A program made the position numbers and the translations under genes. The notes under the pieces were generated by a model. It made no database searches. It saw nothing but the letters and a program-made list of their open reading frames with translations, and was not told the origin of the DNA. Shown here piece after piece: positions 17,368-26,722 of a stretch of DNA of 64,000 nucleotides; within the stretch, counting starts at the first letter, position 1, and every line of letters begins with the position of its first letter. The stretch is from Campylobacter jejuni (GTDB taxonomy: Bacteria; Campylobacterota; Campylobacteria; Campylobacterales; Campylobacteraceae), in NCBI RefSeq assembly GCF_001457695.1, contig NZ_LN831025.1, forward strand, positions 1,116,001-1,180,000. The letters are read 5' to 3'.

Positions 17368-19793
17368 TTAATCACTAGATTAACTAGCTTTCCTTCCACA
17401 TAAATTTCTTTAACTATACTCTTACCTTCAAGCCATTTAGCAGTATTTTCTTTTGCAAAAGCTAAAATTTCTTCTTTACTCGCACTACTTGAAATTTCAA
17501 ATTCAGCCCTTTTTTTACCATTAATACTTACAGCTAAATTTAAAGTATCTTTTACAAAAACCTCTTCTTTGAGTTCTAATTTTTTGAAATTTTTACATTT
17601 AAAAAGCTCCTCGCTAAGCTCAAAACAAACATGAGGAATAATAGGCTCTAAGATATTTAAAATAATATAAAAAGCCTCTTGCTCCAAAGCTTCATTTTTA
17701 CAAAGTGCTAAAGCATTTAAAGCTTCCATGCAAGCTGCAATTAAAGTATTGAAAGCAAAACTTTGATGATAAACTTCAAAAGATTTTTTCAAAGCTTCAT
17801 ATACCTTTAATCTTGCATATTTTTCTTCTTTGTTTAAATTTTCTTGTTTTAATTCTACAAGCTCACCTTTTTTAACATTTTGCGCCCTATCATAGAGTTT
17901 GCAAATAAATCTATAAGCCCCTTCAACCGCATCATCATTCCATTCAAGCTCTTTAGCCGGAGGCGCAGCAAAAAGTATAAAAAGTCTTGCGGTATCAGCA
18001 CCGTATTTTTCTATAATCTTATCAGGATCTACAACATTGCCTTTTGATTTTGACATTTTAGCACCATCTTTTAACACCATACCCTGAGTTAAAAGTCTAT
18101 CAAAAGGTTCATTTTGTGTTAAATAACCCAAATCTCTTAAAGCTTTTTGGAAAAATCTCGCATAAAGTAAATGCAAGATTGCATGTTCAATACCACCTAT
18201 ATATTGATCCACACTCATCCAATACTTTACACTTTTTTCATCTAAAGCTTTTTCCTGCCAAGTTTTCTCATCACTTGCAAAACGTGCAAAATACCAAGAA
18301 CTTTCAAAAAAAGTATCTAAAGTATCACTTTCTTTTTGAGCCTCTTTGCCACATTTGGGACAAATACAATTTTTCCAAGTTGGATGTTTATCAAGTGGAT
18401 TACCCTCACCTGTAATTTGCACATCTTCAGGTAGGGTAATAGGTAAATTTTCTAGTTTTTGAGGCACTATACCACAAATTTGACATTTAATCATAGGAAT
18501 AGGCGCACCCCAATATCTTTGGCGTGAAACACCCCAATCACGAATTTTAAAATTTACAACCCTTTTTCCTATATTTTTAGCTTCAAACTGAGAAATGATT
18601 TTTAATCTTGCTTCATTACAATCAAGATTATCAAATTCTTGACTATTAATTAATTTTCCTAATTTTTGCATATAAGGTAAATTTTCTTGAGTTTGAATAA
18701 CTTGTTTGATGGCAAGATTATATTTTGTTGCAAATTCAAAATCTCTTTCATCATGAGCTGGAACAGCCATAACCGCTCCGCTACCATAATCAGCCAAGAC
18801 AAAATTAGCCACCCATAAAGGAATTTTTTCTCCGCTTAAAGGATGAATGGCATAAATTCCTAAAAAATAACCTTCTTTTTCAGAACTTTGTCTTTCTCTT
18901 GGGCTTTGATTTTGAATAACTTTGATTTTATTTAATACATCTTGATTTAATAAATTTTGCGAAAGCAAATTTTGAACAATTTTATGTTCTGGAGCTAAAG
19001 CGATATACGAAACTCCATAAATTGTATCTGCTCTTGTAGTAAAAACTTCTAAAGAACTTTCTTTGGTTTTTTGCTTGCTTTCTTCGTCTAAATTTAAAGA
19101 AAATTCCAAACCTTCGCTTTTACCAATCCAATTTTCTTGCATAGTTAAAACTTGATTAGGCCATTTATCTTTTAATTCTTCTAAATCTTTTAAAAGTTCC
19201 TCAGCATAAGCAGTGATTTTTACATAATAACCTGGCATTTTTTTCTGCACCACTTCATGACCACAACGCCAACATTTTCCGTCTTCAACTTGCTCATTAG
19301 CCAAAACCGTTTGATCTTGCTCACACCAATTTACATTTGCTTCTTTAGTGTAAATCAAACCTTTTTCAAACATCTTAATAAAAAATTCTTGCTCAAATTT
19401 TGTATAAAGTGGATCTGAAGTAGCAAGCATTCTTTTTTTAGAAAAAGAAAAACCTAAAGAAAAAAGTTCTTTTTTCATATAAGCTATATTTTCATAAGTC
19501 CATGACTTAGGATGAATTTTATGTTTAATAGCTGCATTTTCAGCAGGCATACCAAAACTATCAAAACCTATAGGATGTAAAACATTAAAACCTATCTTGC
19601 GATAATATCTTGCTAAAGCGTCACCTATAGTATAATTTCTTACATGCCCCATGTGAATGCGTCCGCTAGGATAAGGGAACATCGATAAAATATATTTTTT
19701 AGGCAAATTTAAATCATCTTTTGGCTCAAAATATTCATTTTCATCCCAAATTTTTTGCCATTTTTTTTCTATTAAACTTGCTTCATAAGCCAT
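17364..19793 (-). CDS. leuS: Leucyl-tRNA synthetase
   Basis: Class I synthetase charging tRNA-Leu. The 809 residues carry the HIGH box as HMGH in [13 protein letters not shown], the editing (CP1) domain with the Thr-rich [12 protein letters not shown] and [10 protein letters not shown] pocket, a zinc-type CxxC pair in [10 protein letters not shown] and CPKCG, and the KMSKS loop [15 protein letters not shown]. Length is standard for the bacterial type. It is 9 bases after secF and overlaps lptE by 4. Confidence 0.97.
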   Translation of the reverse strand: MAYEASLIEKKWQKIWDENEYFEPKDDLNLPKKYILSMFPYPSGRIHMGHVRNYTIGDALARYYRKIGFNVLHPIGFDSFGMPAENAAIKHKIHPKSWTYENIAYMKKELFSLGFSFSKKRMLATSDPLYTKFEQEFFIKMFEKGLIYTKEANVNWCEQDQTVLANEQVEDGKCWRCGHEVVQKKMPGYYVKITAYAEELLKDLEELKDKWPNQVLTMQENWIGKSEGLEFSLNLDEESKQKTKESSLEVFTTRADTIYGVSYIALAPEHKIVQNLLSQNLLNQDVLNKIKVIQNQSPRERQSSEKEGYFLGIYAIHPLSGEKIPLWVANFVLADYGSGAVMAVPAHDERDFEFATKYNLAIKQVIQTQENLPYMQKLGKLINSQEFDNLDCNEARLKIISQFEAKNIGKRVVNFKIRDWGVSRQRYWGAPIPMIKCQICGIVPQKLENLPITLPEDVQITGEGNPLDKHPTWKNCICPKCGKEAQKESDTLDTFFESSWYFARFASDEKTWQEKALDEKSVKYWMSVDQYIGGIEHAILHLLYARFFQKALRDLGYLTQNEPFDRLLTQGMVLKDGAKMSKSKGNVVDPDKIIEKYGADTARLFILFAAPPAKELEWNDDAVEGAYRFICKLYDRAQNVKKGELVELKQENLNKEEKYARLKVYEALKKSFEVYHQSFAFNTLIAACMEALNALALCKNEALEQEAFYIILNILEPIIPHVCFELSEELFKCKNFKKLELKEEVFVKDTLNLAVSINGKKRAEFEISSSASKEEILAFAKENTAKWLEGKSIVKEIYVEGKLVNLVIK

Positions 19794-19802
19794 AAATTCT
19801 CC

Positions 19803-20774
19803 TTACACTGTTCCTTTTTCATACATTGCACGATTGCGTTCTTTATCTTGTTTTCTTTTTGCTTTTTCAATTTCTTTATTTCTAAACTCAAGCACACTAA
19901 ATTTAAACCATAATAATGTCGGACTTGCAACAAAAATAGAGCTTAAAGTTCCCGCTATAATACCTACAATTAAAGCCAAAGAAAATCCTTGTATCATTTC
20001 CCCGCCAAAGAAATAAAGTATCACAACGGTTGCTAAAGTTAACCCTGAAGTTAAAACCGTTCTTGATAAAGTTGCTGAAACACTTTCATTGATAATAGGT
20101 GCAAGTTCGGTTTTTTTACTTGTTTTAATGCCTTCTCTGATTCTATCAAAAATAATAATTGTATCATTCAAAGAGTACCCAAGCACAGTTAAAACAGCAG
20201 CCAAAGTATCTAAATTGACATCAATTTTAAATAAAGAAATTGCCCCTAAAGTAATCACAACATCATGAATTTCACTGATTATAGCCGCAAGAGCAAAACG
20301 CCACTCAAAACGCAACGCTATATAAATTAAAATTGCTATCAAAGATACAGCTATAGCCATAAGTCCTTTATTTCTAAGTTCATCACCTACTTTTGGACCT
20401 ACCACATCAGCACGACGCACTTCAAATTTTCCCGTATCCTTTAAAAGAGTGCTTATATGCTCACCTATATCATTGCTTACATTATCATTACTTCCTAAAA
20501 AGCGTATGATTACTTCTTCATTGCTTCCAAATTCAGTTACAGATAAATTTTGAAAAGTTCCTTGATTTTCTAAAATTTCTCGAATTTGTGTTATAGGAGC
20601 TGCATTTTCATATTTAAGCTGAACTAAAGTTCCTCCGCTAAAATCAATGCCATATTGCAAACCCCTATCCCAAAGCAAATAAATAGAACCAAAAAACAAA
20701 ATAAAAGAAAGAGAAATAGCAGCAAAACGCATTCTCATAAAATCATAAATTTTCTTTTCGCTAAAAAACTGCAT
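19803..20774 (-). CDS. secF: Protein translocase subunit SecF
   Basis: Partner of SecD in the SecDF complex, which uses the proton gradient to pull exported proteins out of SecYEG. About 323 residues with six membrane helices, the SecF signature FGIDFSGGTLVQLK-like segment (YGIDFSGGTLVQL) after helix 1 and VLGYSLNDTIIIFDRIRE in the membrane core. I start it at MQFFSEKK (20774): AGGAG lies just upstream and the ATG shares an A with the secD stop (TAATG). Confidence 0.95.
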   Translation of the reverse strand: MQFFSEKKIYDFMRMRFAAISLSFILFFGSIYLLWDRGLQYGIDFSGGTLVQLKYENAAPITQIREILENQGTFQNLSVTEFGSNEEVIIRFLGSNDNVSNDIGEHISTLLKDTGKFEVRRADVVGPKVGDELRNKGLMAIAVSLIAILIYIALRFEWRFALAAIISEIHDVVITLGAISLFKIDVNLDTLAAVLTVLGYSLNDTIIIFDRIREGIKTSKKTELAPIINESVSATLSRTVLTSGLTLATVVILYFFGGEMIQGFSLALIVGIIAGTLSSIFVASPTLLWFKFSVLEFRNKEIEKAKRKQDKERNRAMYEKGTV

Positions 20775-22357
20775 TATCTTCTCCTGTAACCAAACCAAAA
20801 TCTTGTATTATTACTTTTTTCTATGCGTTGCATAAAATAATCAAACATTCCGTGAGTTCCTAAAATAGCTGTAATCATAGAAACAACAATACCAATTCCC
20901 AAAGTCACAGCAAAACCTTTAACTGCTCCTGTTCCATAGGCATAAAGCGCTACCGAAGTAACTAAAGAAGTGATATTTGAATCTATAATCGCACTCATAG
21001 CATTTTTATAACCTTGTTCTATACTAGCTCTTATATTTACTCCATCTCGCAAGAGTTCTCGTATGCGCTCATTGATAATCACATTTGCATCTACTGCCAT
21101 ACCCACAGTTAAAACAAGTCCTGCCATCCCTGGTAAAGTTAAAGTTGCTCCAAACATAGCCATAACAGCCACTACTACCAAAACATTAACTAACATTGCA
21201 ATATTTGCAAAAATTCCTGCCACACCGTAATACATCATCATAAATATTACAATAAAAGCCGATGCACCAATTAAGGCTATCATACTCATTTTAATACTAT
21301 CAGCACCTAAAGATGGTCCTATGCTTCTTTGTTCAAGTAATTTTACAGGCGCAAGCAAAGCTCCACTTCTTAAAGCTACCGCCACATCGCGTGCTTCTTC
21401 TTGAGTAAAAGCTCCACTGATTTGCCCACTACCTCCGCCTATGCGTTCATTGATAGATGGAGCAGAATATACTTTATTATCAAGTACAATAGCAAGACGC
21501 TTTCCAACATTTGCTCCTGTATAATCAGCAAATTTTTTAGAACCCTCGGCATTTAAAGTAAAATTAATCACAGGATAATTACTCTTATCGCTAAGTCCTA
21601 CTCTAGCATCAGTAAGCATAGATCCATCTAAAATAGGTATACTTTTTAAGGTATATTTTAAATTTGGATTTCTAGAATCAGGCACTAAAATCAGTCCATA
21701 ACTCGCAGCCTCAGCATCGCTCATTGTAGAAGCTTGACCCATTTTAGAATCATCAACTTCCATAAGTTGCAAATGTGCTGCTTTTGTGATGCGTTCTTTT
21801 GCTCTTAGTTCATCTTCTTTGGTTTTAATCCCTGCAAGTTCAACCAAAATCTTATCATCACCTTGTTTAGCAACTGTTGGCTCTGCTAAACCAAATTGAT
21901 CAAGCCTATTTCTTATGGTTTCAACTGCTTGCAAAAGTGCAAAATTTTCTATATTTTTTACTTCTTCTGAGGTAAAAGAAATTTTATAGTGCATATTTTC
22001 ACTTTGTATATTAATTCCTTTTATTTCTTTAAGCAAATTTTCAACTTTTGCAATATCTGCATTATCAAGCAAAGTAAATTCTAAAATATCATCATGGGTA
22101 TTTAAGCCATCATTTAAAATATTTTCTTTATTAAAAGAATAACTCAATGAAGATGCAATTGATTTTATTTTAGATTTTACAGCTTCTTCATTATCTACAC
22201 CTAAGAGCATATAAAGCCCACCTTGCAAATCAAGCCCTAAATTAATCTTCGCACCACGTTCTGACTGCAAAAAAGAAGGGAGTGAAAAAGCCACTCCAAA
22301 AATAAATACCGCTATAAAAATAATCAAGCGATAATTGATTTTAGAATTACGCATCAA
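20774..22357 (-). CDS. secD: Protein translocase subunit SecD
   Basis: The 527-residue protein has one N-terminal membrane helix, the large periplasmic P1 head starting with INLGLDLQGGLYMLLGV, the P4/beta-barrel repeat NRLDQFGLAEPTV, and five C-terminal helices with GMAVDANVIINERIRE, which includes the proton-pathway Asp. It is coupled to yajC by an 11-base overlap and to secF by a one-base overlap, keeping the accessory translocase in equal amounts. Confidence 0.96.
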   Translation of the reverse strand: MMRNSKINYRLIIFIAVFIFGVAFSLPSFLQSERGAKINLGLDLQGGLYMLLGVDNEEAVKSKIKSIASSLSYSFNKENILNDGLNTHDDILEFTLLDNADIAKVENLLKEIKGINIQSENMHYKISFTSEEVKNIENFALLQAVETIRNRLDQFGLAEPTVAKQGDDKILVELAGIKTKEDELRAKERITKAAHLQLMEVDDSKMGQASTMSDAEAASYGLILVPDSRNPNLKYTLKSIPILDGSMLTDARVGLSDKSNYPVINFTLNAEGSKKFADYTGANVGKRLAIVLDNKVYSAPSINERIGGGSGQISGAFTQEEARDVAVALRSGALLAPVKLLEQRSIGPSLGADSIKMSMIALIGASAFIVIFMMMYYGVAGIFANIAMLVNVLVVVAVMAMFGATLTLPGMAGLVLTVGMAVDANVIINERIRELLRDGVNIRASIEQGYKNAMSAIIDSNITSLVTSVALYAYGTGAVKGFAVTLGIGIVVSMITAILGTHGMFDYFMQRIEKSNNTRFWFGYRRR

Positions 22358-22619
22358 TTTTCTTTGCTATAAATTCTCTTGAAATTTTTGCAGTAACATT
22401 GTCTTCATTAAGCTTAACTTTGATAAAATCCTCCTCTGGTTTTACGACTTCACAAATAAGTCCGCCATTGGTGATGATTTTATCTCCTTTTTGCAAAGAC
22501 TCAAGCATTTGTTTATGTGCTTTTGCTTGTTTTTGTTGTGGTCTAATTACCAAGAAATAAAAAATTGCAAATAACACTACAAGAGGTAACAATGAAGTTA
22601 AAATTGAATTTTCTGCCAT
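22347..22619 (-). CDS. yajC: Sec translocase accessory subunit YajC
   Basis: A 90-residue inner-membrane protein: one hydrophobic helix (about 7-24), then the YajC hallmark VIRPQQKQAKAHKQMLESLQKGDKII and the GGLICEVV strand. It joins SecDF in the holotranslocon. It is the first gene of the long minus-strand chain ending at hemD. Its 5' end overlaps the 5' end of the divergent lnt by 28 bases, so its promoter must lie inside the lnt coding region. Confidence 0.95.
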   Translation of the reverse strand: MAENSILTSLLPLVVLFAIFYFLVIRPQQKQAKAHKQMLESLQKGDKIITNGGLICEVVKPEEDFIKVKLNEDNVTAKISREFIAKKIDA

Positions 22620-23917
22620 ATTTTTCCTTTATTCCAAAAAAATTAAACACTAATTCTATCATTTTTAAAATAATAAAAGTCTTTTTTATTGCAATTTTAC
22701 TTTCAAATTCTATTTATCTATCATTTTTTGAAAATATTTTTACACAAACCATTAGTCCATTTTTAGCTATTTGGGGGTTAGTTTTACTTCTAAAAAGTAA
22801 AACTTCTAAACAATATTTTTGGATAGGTTTTTTTGTAGGGATTCTTTGGTTTTGGTGGATTGGTTTATCTTCAATTTATTTTAATCTAAACTATTTAGTA
22901 CCAATTATACCAATTATCATTGGTTTTATTTATGGGCTACTTTTTAGATTATGTTATTTATTAAAATTTGATTTTTTAAGGCTTTGTGGAATTTTTTGCA
23001 TAAGTTTTATCCATCCTTTAGGATTTGATTGGTTTAATTGGGGGATTTTTACAGTTTATGGTTTTTTTGACCCAAGTTATCGTGGCATTATTTGCATATT
23101 TTTAATAGCATATTTCATCTATGAGGGTTATATATCAAGATATTATAAAATAGCAATTGTTCTTATTTTATTCTTTAGTGGATTTCAATATAATGAAAAA
23201 CAAGCTCAAACTCTTAATTTAAACTACAAACTCATCAATACTAATATCTCTCAAGATCAAAAATTTTTACAAGAAAATTTAAAATCAAATTCTGATATCT
23301 TAATTCAAGATATACTTCAAGCTATAAATGAAAAAAAAGAACTTGTAATCTTGCCTGAAACCGCTTTTGCTTTTGATTTAAAAAATACCAAATATGAACT
23401 TATGCTTAAAGAATTATCTTATAAAATTACCATTATTACGGGAGCATTTCATGTTGAAAAAGAACATACTTACAATAGCACTTATATCTTTAAAAAAGGC
23501 AATGTCTATATTTTAAATAAGCATTTTTTAGTTCCCTTTGGTGAAGAAATTCCATTTTTTAGAGGCTTAATAAAAAAATATTTTCTCAAAAATATTGAAG
23601 AATTTTCCAAAGGTCCTATACAAAGCAAATATAAATTAGATAATCAAATTATCACAAATGCAATTTGTTATGAAGCTACCAAAGAACAAAACTATCAAAA
23701 TTCACAAATTATTATAGCCCTAAGCAACAATGCTTGGTTTAATAATAGTAGCGAATACAAACTCCAGCAACTCTTAATGAAATTTTATGCAAGTAAATAT
23801 GGGGTTAGTGTTTATCATACTACAAATGGCAAAGAGAATATAGTTATACTCCCTAAAAAGCTTTTAAGCAAAGATTGGAAAAATTTATCCAAAGAAATAT
23901 TTAATGATAAAAAATAA
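22592..23917 (+). CDS. lnt: Apolipoprotein N-acyltransferase
   Basis: Adds the third acyl chain to the N-terminal Cys of lipoproteins. The 441-residue protein has about seven membrane helices then a nitrilase domain with the catalytic Glu in VILPETAFAF, the Lys in LNKHFLVPFGEE and the Cys in AICYEA. It is shorter and more divergent than the E. coli enzyme but has all three catalytic residues. I start it at MKLKLNFL (22592), which has AGAGG 6 bases upstream, rather than at an in-frame ATG 27 bases earlier. It is transcribed away from yajC with the two starts overlapping. Confidence 0.88.
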   Translation: MKLKLNFLPYFSFIPKKLNTNSIIFKIIKVFFIAILLSNSIYLSFFENIFTQTISPFLAIWGLVLLLKSKTSKQYFWIGFFVGILWFWWIGLSSIYFNLNYLVPIIPIIIGFIYGLLFRLCYLLKFDFLRLCGIFCISFIHPLGFDWFNWGIFTVYGFFDPSYRGIICIFLIAYFIYEGYISRYYKIAIVLILFFSGFQYNEKQAQTLNLNYKLINTNISQDQKFLQENLKSNSDILIQDILQAINEKKELVILPETAFAFDLKNTKYELMLKELSYKITIITGAFHVEKEHTYNSTYIFKKGNVYILNKHFLVPFGEEIPFFRGLIKKYFLKNIEEFSKGPIQSKYKLDNQIITNAICYEATKEQNYQNSQIIIALSNNAWFNNSSEYKLQQLLMKFYASKYGVSVYHTTNGKENIVILPKKLLSKDWKNLSKEIFNDKK

Positions 23918-23959
23918 TATTAAAATTTTAATTTTAAAGTAATTTAAGTTATTTTATAT

Positions 23960-23965
23960 TATAAT
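23960..23965 (+). promoter_or_regulatory. Sigma-70 -10 box for the candidate RNA
   Basis: A perfect TATAAT preceded by a T-rich, periodic stretch, the usual Campylobacter housekeeping promoter pattern (this genus lacks a conserved -35). Transcription would start near 23972. It lies 43 bases after the lnt stop and the next + strand gene is more than 1.5 kb away, so it would drive only a short non-coding transcript. Confidence 0.55.
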
Positions 23966-23971
23966 TCTGTC

Positions 23972-24080
23972 AAACAATATTTTGACTTAGAGGGGTTTTT
24001 ACCCCAAAGCTAAATTAATTTAGCTTCCTTCCTAACTTTTATATTTATGAGGGATATTGAAAAATATCCCTCTAAGTCAC
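23972..24080 (+). ncRNA. Candidate structured small RNA, possibly bistable
   Basis: In the 236-base gap between convergent lnt and metK. State A is a closed multi-branch fold: outer stem 23984-23989 with 24073-24078 (GACTTA/TAAGTC), hairpin 23992-24005 (GGGGT-TTTT-ACCCC), palindromic hairpin 24007-24026 (AAGCTAAATT/AATTTAGCTT), and a 10-bp hairpin 24049-24072 capped by a GAAA (GNRA) tetraloop and stacked directly on the outer stem. State B is a perfect 11-bp pairing of 23984-23994 with 24068-24078 that destroys the first and third hairpins. The GNRA loop and the upstream TATAAT favour the + strand. It does not resemble 4.5S, 6S, tmRNA or RNase P RNA. Function unknown. Confidence 0.5.
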
Positions 24081-24110
24081 AAATTAATATAACTTTATTA
24101 ATTCTTTATA

Positions 24111-24141
24111 ATTATACAAGCCTTGTTTAAGCTTGTATAAT
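24111..24141. terminator. Hairpin between lnt/candidate RNA and metK
   Basis: A perfect 11-bp stem, ATTATACAAGC (24111-24121) with GCTTGTATAAT (24131-24141), and a 9-base loop. It lies 12 bases beyond the metK stop and could terminate metK. On the + strand a run of six T (24150-24155) follows at some distance, so it could also end the small RNA. The T-tract is weak in both directions. Confidence 0.5.
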
Positions 24142-24153
24142 ATTGTTAATTTT

Positions 24154-25350
24154 TTAAAGTAGCTTTTTAAACTGTTCTAGAGCATCAAGTTTTTCCCAAG
24201 GATAGTCCTTTTGTCCTACTTGCCCACGAGCTGCTACATCTGCATAAAGAAAAGTTTCTTTACTTGGTTTATCCAGATGAAATTTATCACGAATCCAATT
24301 TGGTGTTAAAGAGAAATTTTGCATAACAAAATCACTTAAAACATCGTCATTTACACTAGTATTTGTGCCCATGCAATCCACACTTACCGAAGTAGGTTTT
24401 GCAACACCTATAGCATAGCTAAGTTGAACAATACATTTTTTAGCAAGCCCTGCTGCAACTATGTTTTTAGCTAGCCATCTACCTGCATAAAGCCCACTTC
24501 TATCAACCTTAGTATAATCTTTGCTCGATTGCGCACCACCACCTATTGGAGAATAACCTCCAAAACTATCTACTATAAGTTTTCTTCCTGTTAAACCACT
24601 ATCATGTAAAGAAGAGTGATTGACATATTTACCAGTTGGATTGATTAAAATTCTAGTTTTATTAGGATCAAAAAGTTCTTTTGGTAAATTACTATCTAAG
24701 ATAAGTTTCATCACTAAAGATCTTAAATCTTCTATTTTCATACTTTCAACACAAGGTGCAGAAACTACTATAGTATGGATACTTTGCGGTTTGCAATTTT
24801 CAAAATTCGCCTTAGTGCCATAATCAATAGTTACTTGAGTTTTAATATCCACTCCAAGTTCATGTGGATTTGCTTTTGCATAAGCATAAACTCTATCGCA
24901 TAGCATTCTTGCATAACTAATAGCTGCTGGCATGTATTCTTCAGCTTCGCAACTTGCAAAACCAAACATAATACCTTGATCACCTGCTCCTGTTTCGCCA
25001 TCTTCTTGATCGACACCTTGATTGATATCAGGGCTTTGTTCATTTAAAAACACCATAACATCAACTTCATCAGGATGCAAACACTGCTCTTTGCTAAAAT
25101 GCCCTGCTCCGTCATAACCAATGTTTTTTAAAACATCTTTAACTAAATTATCGTAATCAGCTTTACTAAGTTTGTGATTTGACTTAACTTCGCCTCCTAT
25201 CACAACCTTATTTCCTGCGACAAAAACCTCGCTCGCCACCCTTGAATTTTTGTCATTTTTCAAGAGTATATCCACTATCGTATCAGCGATTATATCAGCA
25301 CACTTGTCTGGATGACCTGCACTTACGACTTCTGAAGTGAATAGATACAT
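24154..25350 (-). CDS. metK: S-adenosylmethionine synthetase
   Basis: Makes SAM from methionine and ATP. The protein begins YLFTSEVVSAGHPDKCADII and contains GAGDQGIMFGFA, a hexapeptide-type ATP loop, and the second signature GGGAQSSKDYTKVDRSGLYA. I start it at MYLFTSE (25350), with AAAGGA 7 bases upstream; an in-frame ATG 15 bases earlier is less likely because it precedes the ribosome site. About 398 residues. It is a single-gene unit, divergent from sstT. Confidence 0.96.
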   Translation of the reverse strand: MYLFTSEVVSAGHPDKCADIIADTIVDILLKNDKNSRVASEVFVAGNKVVIGGEVKSNHKLSKADYDNLVKDVLKNIGYDGAGHFSKEQCLHPDEVDVMVFLNEQSPDINQGVDQEDGETGAGDQGIMFGFASCEAEEYMPAAISYARMLCDRVYAYAKANPHELGVDIKTQVTIDYGTKANFENCKPQSIHTIVVSAPCVESMKIEDLRSLVMKLILDSNLPKELFDPNKTRILINPTGKYVNHSSLHDSGLTGRKLIVDSFGGYSPIGGGAQSSKDYTKVDRSGLYAGRWLAKNIVAAGLAKKCIVQLSYAIGVAKPTSVSVDCMGTNTSVNDDVLSDFVMQNFSLTPNWIRDKFHLDKPSKETFLYADVAARGQVGQKDYPWEKLDALEQFKKLL

Positions 25351-25397
25351 AAAAAGTCCTTTCATTTAAAATGAACCACAATTGTATCCAAATAAAC

Positions 25398-25414
25398 TTA
25401 TCAAAGCTTGATAA
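25398..25414. repeat. 17-base inverted repeat between metK and sstT
   Basis: TTATCAA-AGC-TTGATAA, a perfect 7-base palindrome with a 3-base centre, 48 bases upstream of the metK ATG and 75 before sstT. Its symmetry suits a dimeric regulator, but no known operator is recognised. Confidence 0.3.
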
Positions 25415-25464
25415 ATTAAAAATTCTCTAAAATTAAGCAAAAGTTAGTTAAAATCAACTTCTGA

Positions 25465-25470
25465 TATAAA
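25465..25470 (+). promoter_or_regulatory. Probable sstT promoter -10 box
   Basis: TATAAA preceded by CTGA and a T/A-rich region, 20 bases before the sstT ATG. Start of transcription would be near 25476 with a very short leader containing the AAAAGG ribosome site (25479-25484). Confidence 0.4.
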
Positions 25471-25489
25471 AAATATTTAAAAGGTTTTT

Positions 25490-26713
25490 ATGTTTTCTAA
25501 AATCATTCAAAGCTACGCTAAAGGCAACCTCATAGTTCAAATTTGTATAGGTATAGCACTAGGAATGCTTATAGGCATTAGTTCTAAAGAAATATCTGAA
25601 ATTGCAAATTTACTCGGAATACTTTTTACAAGTGCCTTAAAAGCTATCGCTCCTATGCTTGTTTTTATTTTAATTTTAACCTCAATTTGCACCAAAGATT
25701 TTTCTCAAAGTGGTGCTAAGATCAAAAATATTATTATTTTGTATATAGTAGGCACCTTTCTTGCTTCAGCTTGTGCGGTTCTTGCTAATTTTTTCTTCCC
25801 TGTAAAGCTTGTTTTAGATGGAGTTCAAACCGCTACAAACTCATCTCCAACCCACATGAGTGAGATTTTCAAAGATCTTTTATTTAAAATTGTCGATAAT
25901 CCTATAAATGCTCTTTCAAGTGGAAATTATTTAGGAATTTTAACTTGGGCAATAGCTGGAGGTATAGCATTAAAACACTGTTCTAACGAAGCAAAACAAG
26001 TTTTTATAGATATCAATGAAGGGGTTTTAAAAATTGTTAAATTTATAGTAAAACTTGCTCCTTTTGGAATTTTTGGACTTGTAGCTAATTCTGTAGCACA
26101 AACAGGAGCGCAAGGTTTACTAAGCTATGTAAAACTTTTAATTTTACTTGTAGCTACTATGCTTTTTGTTACTTTTGTTATCAATGCCTTAATAGTCTTT
26201 TTTTATACAAGAAAAAATCCTTTTCCTTTAATTTTTATCTGCTTAAGGCACAGTGCATTTTTTGCTTTTTTTACAAGAAGTTCAGCAGCAAATATTCCTG
26301 TAAATATGGCACTTTGCGCCAAACTTGGTATAGATAAAGAATTTTATGGCATTTCTATACCCTTAGGAGCTACTATCAACATGGCAGGAGCGGCAGTTAC
26401 TATAGCTATTTTAAGCCTTACTGCGGCTAATACCGTTGGTATAGAAATCAGTCTTTTACAAGCCTTTTTATTAAGCATTATTGCTACCTTTGCAGCTTGT
26501 GGGGCTAGCGGAGTTGCGGGCGGATCTTTACTGCTTATACCTTTGGCTTGTTCTTTATTTAATATAGACTATGATATTGCTATGAAGGTAGTTGCCATAG
26601 GTTTTATTATAGGGGTTATTCAAGATAGTGTTGAAACTGCTTTAAATAGTTCTACAGATGTTCTTTTTACAGCAATTTGTTCTAAAAATGAATTAAATTA
26701 CAATATCAAATAA
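25490..26713 (+). CDS. sstT: Serine/threonine:sodium symporter
   Basis: A 407-residue inner-membrane carrier of the dicarboxylate/amino acid:cation symporter (DAACS) family with about eight membrane helices plus re-entrant loops. The re-entrant serine-rich loop FFTRSSAANIPVN and the NMAGAAVTIAIL sodium-site motif match SstT, which imports serine and threonine. Serine is a main carbon and energy source for C. jejuni, though SdaC is the better known serine carrier, so this may be secondary. It is followed after 9 bases by pyrB. Confidence 0.85.
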   Translation: MFSKIIQSYAKGNLIVQICIGIALGMLIGISSKEISEIANLLGILFTSALKAIAPMLVFILILTSICTKDFSQSGAKIKNIIILYIVGTFLASACAVLANFFFPVKLVLDGVQTATNSSPTHMSEIFKDLLFKIVDNPINALSSGNYLGILTWAIAGGIALKHCSNEAKQVFIDINEGVLKIVKFIVKLAPFGIFGLVANSVAQTGAQGLLSYVKLLILLVATMLFVTFVINALIVFFYTRKNPFPLIFICLRHSAFFAFFTRSSAANIPVNMALCAKLGIDKEFYGISIPLGATINMAGAAVTIAILSLTAANTVGIEISLLQAFLLSIIATFAACGASGVAGGSLLLIPLACSLFNIDYDIAMKVVAIGFIIGVIQDSVETALNSSTDVLFTAICSKNELNYNIK

Positions 26714-26722
26714 GGTAAAAAC

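Noticed and set aside
22565-22591. Earlier in-frame ATG for lnt
   Set aside because: It has no ribosome site, whereas AGAGG is correctly spaced before the ATG at 22592.
23984-24078. SAM riboswitch controlling metK
   Set aside because: The RNA lies beyond the 3' end of metK and in the opposite orientation; it does not match SAM riboswitch cores I know.
24048-24131. A 27-codon reading frame starting ATGAGGGATATT in the lnt-metK gap
   Set aside because: No ribosome binding site precedes it and its bases are explained by the paired stems of the candidate RNA.
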